Shown here: in pieces, positions 30,940-35,268 of the stretch | How the letters are laid out: each line of letters starts with the position of its first letter | Numbering within the stretch: the first letter of the stretch is position 1 | Origin: Ruminococcus sp. | Lineage (GTDB): Bacteria; Bacillota; Clostridia; Oscillospirales; Ruminococcaceae | Length of the DNA: 35,268 nucleotides | Direction of reading: 5' to 3' | Assembly (NCBI GenBank): GCA_021199305.1 | Contig: JAJQIH010000019.1 | Span: forward strand, 1 to 35,268 | Notes under the pieces: model-generated | Told to the model about the DNA's origin: nothing | The model's database searches: none | What the model saw: the letters and a program-made list of their open reading frames with translations, nothing else | Translations under genes and position numbers: made by a program

Positions 30940-31893
30940 ATGAAGACAAAGATATTTATTGACGGCAAAGAGGGAACCACAGGACTTAAAATTTTCGAGA
31001 GATTTAAAAACCGTGACGACCTTGAGCTTTTGCTTATTGACGAGGATAAAAGAAAGGATTCGCTTGAGCGAGCAAGATTGATAAACGAGTCTGATATAAC
31101 CTTTTTGTGCCTGCCTGACGCGGCAGCTAAAGAAGCCGTAACGCTTATTGATAAGGACAACGACCGCACAAAAATCATCGACGCTTCAACCGCTCACAGG
31201 ACAAATCCCGACTGGGCGTACGGCTTTCCTGAGCTTTCAGGCGAGCATAGAGAAAAAATCAAAAGCTCAAAAAGAGTTGCCGTTCCGGGCTGTTATGCAA
31301 GCGGATTTATTTCTCTTGTTTACCCGTTGATTCAGGCCAAAATTATCCCGACCGACTATCCTGTGACAAGTCACGCAGTTTCAGGCTATTCTGGCGGCGG
31401 CAAGAAGATGATTGCCGTACTCGAAGGAGATAACAAGCCGCTTGAGTGCTTCTCACCACGGCAGTACGCTTTGTCGCAAAGCCACAAGCACCTGCCCGAA
31501 ATGCAAAAAATCTGCGGACTTGACTTCCCACCGATGTTTAATCCTATAGTTGACGACTATTACAGCGGAATGGTTGTAAGCGTACCGATTCAGACAAGAA
31601 CGCTGAAAAACAAGCCAACGCTAAAGGATTTCTATGAAGCCTTAAGCGAGCATTACAAAAACGAGCGCTTTGTCAAGGTTATGGAAATGGGCGGGAGCGT
31701 TACTCTGCCAGACGGCTTTTTGGCGGCAAACACGCTCGCTGGAACTAATAATATGCAGATTTTCGTGCTTGGAAACGACGAGCAGGTTTTGCTTTGCTCA
31801 CGTCTTGACAATTTGGGTAAGGGCGCAAGCGGAGCCGCTGTGCAATGTATGAATATTATGCTGGGAATTGACGAAAGCACAGGACTTGTTTGA
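30940..31893 (+). CDS. argC: N-acetyl-gamma-glutamyl-phosphate reductase, type 2
   Basis: The enzyme reduces N-acetylglutamyl-phosphate to the semialdehyde with NADPH. At 317 residues it is the short type 2 form. An N-terminal dinucleotide fold begins IFIDGKEGTTGL, which fits type 2 rather than the GASGYTG of type 1. Catalytic Cys118 lies in VPGCYASGF, and HAVSGYSGGGK and PHL-like KHLPEM follow. The C-terminal half ends DNLGKGASGAAVQCMN. It starts 3 bases after argH and lies 12 bases before argJ. Confidence 0.95.
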   Translation: MKTKIFIDGKEGTTGLKIFERFKNRDDLELLLIDEDKRKDSLERARLINESDITFLCLPDAAAKEAVTLIDKDNDRTKIIDASTAHRTNPDWAYGFPELSGEHREKIKSSKRVAVPGCYASGFISLVYPLIQAKIIPTDYPVTSHAVSGYSGGGKKMIAVLEGDNKPLECFSPRQYALSQSHKHLPEMQKICGLDFPPMFNPIVDDYYSGMVVSVPIQTRTLKNKPTLKDFYEALSEHYKNERFVKVMEMGGSVTLPDGFLAANTLAGTNNMQIFVLGNDEQVLLCSRLDNLGKGASGAAVQCMNIMLGIDESTGLV

Positions 31894-31905
31894 CAGGAGA
31901 GAAAT

Positions 31906-33162
31906 ATGAAAAGCATTTCATTTAAAAATTTTGAAGGGTACAAATACATAGACGGCGGAGTTTGTGCCGCAAGCGGCTTTAGAACAAGCGGTGTTTACGC
32001 TGGAATCAAAGAAAATCCAACCAAAAAAAATGACCTTGCGCTTATTTCATCCGATACTCTTTGTAATGCGGCGGCAGTTTATACTCAGAATAAGGTAAAG
32101 GGTGCGCCGATCATAGTTACAAGGAATAATCTTGCAGCCACCGGCGGCAAGGCGAAAGCAGTAATTGCAAACTCAAAAAACGCAAATACCTGTAACGCTG
32201 ACGGAGAGCAAAAGGCAATTAAAATGTGCGAGCTTGCAGCGGATTCTCTTGATTGTAAGCCTGAGGAGGTAATTGTAGCCTCTACTGGCGTTATCGGACA
32301 AATTTTACCTATTGAGCCTATTGAAAAGGCAATGCCTTCTCTTGTCCTGGGCCTTTGTCGGTCAAATAACGACGCTGCAGCAACAGCTATTATGACGACC
32401 GATACATTCCCGAAACAAGTAGCTGTAGAATTTAAAATCGGCGAAAGCACCTGCCACCTTGGCGGAATGGCAAAGGGCAGCGGTATGATTCACCCGAATA
32501 TGGCGACAACTCTTAACTTTATCACAACCGACTGCGCCGTTTCTACCGATATGCTCCAGAAGGCTTTAAGCGAGGTTGTCGACGTTACGTATAACTGCCT
32601 TTCAATTGACGGCGACCAGTCTACAAACGATATGGTAGCTCTGATGTCAAGCGGACTTGCAGGAAACAAAGAGATTTCTTCCGATAATGAAGATTTCAAA
32701 GCTTTCAAACAGGCGCTGTACATAGTAATGATGAACCTGACCCGAATGCTTGCAAAGGACGGCGAGGGCGCAACCAAGCTTATCGAATGTACAGTAAGCG
32801 GTGCTATTGACAACAAAGCCGCCAAAACTATCGCCAAAAGCGTTATCTGCTCGTCGCTTTTTAAAGCAGCAGTTTTTGGCGAGGATGCAAACTGGGGAAG
32901 AATTTTGTGCGCTATAGGTTATGCGGACGCTGAGTTTGATATAAATAAAACAGACGTTTCAATCGGCTCTGATTACGCTATGATTGACGTTTGCAAAAAC
33001 GGTGCTGGAATTGAATTTTCCGAGGAGCTTGCGGCAAAGGCGCTTGAAAGCGACGAAATTCTGGTTAAAGTTTCTGTCGGCGACGGAGAAGGAAAAGCTA
33101 CTGCATGGGGCTGCGACCTCACTTATGATTACGTAAAAATTAACGGAGATTACCGTACATAA
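31906..33162 (+). CDS. argJ: Ornithine acetyltransferase/N-acetylglutamate synthase, ArgJ
   Basis: ArgJ moves the acetyl group from N-acetylornithine to glutamate, so the pathway runs as a cycle, and some ArgJ also make acetylglutamate from acetyl-CoA. The 418-aa precursor is cut by itself between A200 and T201 in KGSGMIHPNMATTLNF, with T201 becoming the nucleophile. Other marks are FRTSGVYAGIK, SKNANTC, STGVIGQ and GEDANWGRILCA. The ATG follows AGGAGAG. No separate argA is in the window, consistent with this route. Confidence 0.96.
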   Translation: MKSISFKNFEGYKYIDGGVCAASGFRTSGVYAGIKENPTKKNDLALISSDTLCNAAAVYTQNKVKGAPIIVTRNNLAATGGKAKAVIANSKNANTCNADGEQKAIKMCELAADSLDCKPEEVIVASTGVIGQILPIEPIEKAMPSLVLGLCRSNNDAAATAIMTTDTFPKQVAVEFKIGESTCHLGGMAKGSGMIHPNMATTLNFITTDCAVSTDMLQKALSEVVDVTYNCLSIDGDQSTNDMVALMSSGLAGNKEISSDNEDFKAFKQALYIVMMNLTRMLAKDGEGATKLIECTVSGAIDNKAAKTIAKSVICSSLFKAAVFGEDANWGRILCAIGYADAEFDINKTDVSIGSDYAMIDVCKNGAGIEFSEELAAKALESDEILVKVSVGDGEGKATAWGCDLTYDYVKINGDYRT

Positions 33163-33185
33163 ATTTCTGAAAGGGAAGATGTAAA

Positions 33186-34046
33186 ATGGAACAGATTTCA
33201 AACTATACCCGTACAAAGGTACTTATTGACGCTCTGCCGTACCTTCAGAAATACCACAACAAGATAGTTGTAGTAAAATACGGCGGAAACGCAATGACAA
33301 ACGAGGTTTTAAAGGAAGCAGTAATGAGCGATATTGTGTTGCTTGCGGCTGTCGGAATAAACGTCGTTTTGGTTCACGGCGGCGGACCTGAAATAAACTC
33401 AATGCTTGACAGAGTAGGAATTAAATCTACCTTTATCAACGGACTTCGCTATACCGACGAGGAAACGATAGATATAGTAAAAATGGTTCTTGCAGGAAAG
33501 GTAAACAAGGAGCTTGTTTCAAATATCGAGCTTCACGGCGGTCAGGCTTTAGGACTTTGCGGAATCGACGGCGGAATACTTGTTGCTGAGAAAAAGCAGG
33601 GCGACACAGATTTAGGTTTTGTCGGCGAAATCAAAAGAGTTACCACAAAGCCGATCCTTGACGCTATTTCAAACGGATATATCCCGGTTATTTCAACTGT
33701 GGCTACAAGCGAAAACGGTCAGACTTATAATATTAACGCTGATACTGCGGCGGCGAGAATCGCTTCCTGCCTGAGGGCGGAAAATTTAATTCTGATGACC
33801 GATATTGCAGGACTTTTAGAGGACAAAAATGACGATTCAACGCTTATCCCTGAGGTTAACGTTTCTGAGGTTCCATATCTTAAAAAGGCAGGAATTATAA
33901 GCGGCGGTATGATTCCAAAAATCGACTGCTGCGTTGAAGCTGTAAGACGAGGAGTCAAGAAAACCTGCATAATCGACGGAAGAGTACCACACTCGATTCT
34001 GATTGAGCTTTTGTCGAGCGAAGGCGTCGGCACGCAGTTTATGTAA
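33186..34046 (+). CDS. argB: Acetylglutamate kinase
   Basis: The enzyme phosphorylates N-acetylglutamate with ATP. The 286-aa protein has VVKYGGNAM near residue 28 (ATP phosphate binding), VLVHGGGPEIN near 60, NINADTAAARIA and SGGMIPKIDCCVEAVRRGV near 240. The N-terminal extension of about 20 residues (SNYTRTKVLIDALPYLQKY) resembles the helix that arginine-inhibited hexameric NAGKs carry, so feedback inhibition by arginine is plausible. It lies between argJ (23 bases) and argD (26 bases). Confidence 0.96.
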   Translation: MEQISNYTRTKVLIDALPYLQKYHNKIVVVKYGGNAMTNEVLKEAVMSDIVLLAAVGINVVLVHGGGPEINSMLDRVGIKSTFINGLRYTDEETIDIVKMVLAGKVNKELVSNIELHGGQALGLCGIDGGILVAEKKQGDTDLGFVGEIKRVTTKPILDAISNGYIPVISTVATSENGQTYNINADTAAARIASCLRAENLILMTDIAGLLEDKNDDSTLIPEVNVSEVPYLKKAGIISGGMIPKIDCCVEAVRRGVKKTCIIDGRVPHSILIELLSSEGVGTQFM

Positions 34047-34072
34047 AAATTACAAGCGAAAGGTATGAGGGA

Positions 34073-35254
34073 ATGAATACAATAGAAAAGCACAATATGC
34101 ACGTTATGCCGACTTATGGCAGATTTGATGTTGTGTTGGAAAAGGGAAGCGGTTGCGTAGCTGTTGACGAGGATAAAAAGGAGTACATAGATTTCGGTTC
34201 AGGAATTGGCGTAAACAGCTTAGGCTTTTGCGACGACGACTGGGCGGATGCAATTTTTTCACAGGCTCACGCCGTTCAGCACACTTCAAATTACTACTAC
34301 ACAAAGACCTCAAGCGACTTTGCCGAAAGGCTTACAACCGCTACTGGTTATCAGAAGCTGTTTTTTGGAAATTCAGGAGCAGAAGCTAACGAATGCGCTA
34401 TAAAGCTTGCAAAAAAGTATAGCTTTGACAAGTACGGCAAGCAAGCCGGGCGCAATATTATAATCACTCTTGAAAACAGTTTTCACGGCAGAACGATAGC
34501 TACACTTTCAGCGACAGGGCAGGAGGTTTTTCACAACTACTTTTTCCCGTTCGTCGGAGGCTTTGTAAACGTAAAGGCAAACGATATAGCCGACCTCAAG
34601 GAAAAGCTTGCCACTTATGAAAATAAGGTCTGCGCCGTAATGTTTGAGTGCATTCAGGGCGAGGGCGGAGTTATACCGCTCGAGAAGGAATTTGTAAACG
34701 CTATCTTTTCGGAATGCGAAAAGAGAGATATATTAACCATTTGCGACGAGGTTCAGACTGGCGTCGGCAGAACGGGGAAATTCTTGGCAAGCGAAAACTA
34801 TAACGTAAAGCCGAACATTACAACTCTCGCCAAAGGCTTAGCTGGCGGCGTACCGATTGGCGTTTGTATGGCGGACGAAAAGTGCTGCGATGTATTGTCA
34901 AAGGGAACGCATGGCTCTACCTTCGGCGGAAACCCGATAAGCTGCGCTGGCGGAAACGTCGTTCTGAGCAAGGTTTTGGCAGACGGCTTTCTGGACGAGG
35001 TTTCAAAAAAGGGCGAATACTTTAAAAGCGAGCTTGAAAAGATAGATGAAGTTGAAGGCGTTGACGGAATGGGCTTGATGATTGGAATCAGGCTGAAAAC
35101 CAAAAATGCCGCAGAGGTAGCGAAGGCTTGTCTTGACGAAGGACTTTTAGTCCTCACCGCAAAGGACAAGGTAAGACTTTTGCCGCCGCTTACAATAAGC
35201 AAGCAGGAAATTGATAAGGGAATTAAGATTTTAAAAAATATACTTGACAGATAA
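34073..35254 (+). CDS. argD: Acetylornithine aminotransferase
   Basis: This PLP enzyme makes N-acetylornithine from the semialdehyde with glutamate as amino donor. The 393-aa class III aminotransferase shows YIDFGSGIGVNSLG, FFGNSGAEANECAIKLA, FHGRTIATLSATGQ, EGGVIPLEKEF, CDEVQTGVGRTGKF, and the Schiff-base lysine K254 in TTLAKGLAGG, followed by GSTFGGNPISC. The ATG follows GTATGAGGG. The gene is complete and ends just inside the window. Confidence 0.96.
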   Translation: MNTIEKHNMHVMPTYGRFDVVLEKGSGCVAVDEDKKEYIDFGSGIGVNSLGFCDDDWADAIFSQAHAVQHTSNYYYTKTSSDFAERLTTATGYQKLFFGNSGAEANECAIKLAKKYSFDKYGKQAGRNIIITLENSFHGRTIATLSATGQEVFHNYFFPFVGGFVNVKANDIADLKEKLATYENKVCAVMFECIQGEGGVIPLEKEFVNAIFSECEKRDILTICDEVQTGVGRTGKFLASENYNVKPNITTLAKGLAGGVPIGVCMADEKCCDVLSKGTHGSTFGGNPISCAGGNVVLSKVLADGFLDEVSKKGEYFKSELEKIDEVEGVDGMGLMIGIRLKTKNAAEVAKACLDEGLLVLTAKDKVRLLPPLTISKQEIDKGIKILKNILDR

Positions 35255-35258
35255 GGAG
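35253..35258 (+). promoter_or_regulatory. Ribosome-binding site of a gene beyond the window
   Basis: AAGGAG directly overlaps the argD stop, and no terminator is seen, so another gene starts just after 35268. In such operons argF or a carbamoyl-phosphate synthase gene is common. That identity is only a guess. Confidence 0.6.
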
Positions 35259-35268
35259 ATAATAACAA

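Overview
The window looks like the chromosome of a low-GC Gram-positive gut-type Clostridia, most like Ruminococcus/Oscillospiraceae. The signs are a recJ - bifunctional rel - MBL hydrolase - hemZ - rlmD core, a Spo0A C-terminal fragment, Gram-positive style sigma-A promoters, a PcsB-like NlpC/P60 protein with a poly-threonine linker, and an ArgJ-type (acetyl-cycling) arginine operon. The species assignment is inference.

Layout. 1-198: tRNA-Thr (first base lost at the window edge) and tRNA-Tyr with a terminator. 377-8128: a tight forward block for DNA repair (recJ), the stringent response (rel), an MBL-fold hydrolase, hemZ and the rRNA methylase rlmD. 8130-18010: an accessory region. It holds repeats and palindromes, a type I Cas3 cut off after its HD nuclease domain, a reverse-strand cluster of three toxin-antitoxin units (yefM-yoeB, an orphan dinJ-like antitoxin, brnT with an in-frame stop plus brnA) ending in a truncated HTH antitoxin, a Spo0A C-terminal scrap, a reverse cassette (GIY-YIG nuclease, 88-aa protein, YdbC/PC4-like), an unrecognised 279-aa protein, an unusual array of 9-bp-periodic hairpins, a reverse HTH-DUF3169-DUF3267 membrane operon with a partial internal duplication, and a DUF1848 Fe-S protein. 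18174-18262: tRNA-Ser(CGA).

18594-22553 is a MarR-controlled operon for an asymmetric heterodimeric ABC exporter. 22614-24696 is a redox module (HxlR regulator divergent from a flavodoxin and a radical SAM/SPASM protein). Its two ends carry near-identical bidirectional terminators. 24782-27952 holds the cell-wall hydrolase with a WalR-like site, a membrane protein with an acidic tail, trmB and a small membrane protein.

28152-35254 is the arginine pathway, argG-argH-argC-argJ-argB-argD, preceded by ARG-box-like ArgR operators and a sigma-A promoter. A ribosome-binding site at the last bases indicates that another gene follows beyond the window.

The most unusual features are the four-unit 9-bp-periodic hairpin array (14724-15032), the orphaned Cas3 HD domain ending inside a 66-nt perfect hairpin, the brnT in-frame TGA at a conserved cysteine position, and the twin terminators around the flavodoxin/radical SAM module. 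I see no CRISPR array, transposase, integrase or complete prophage.
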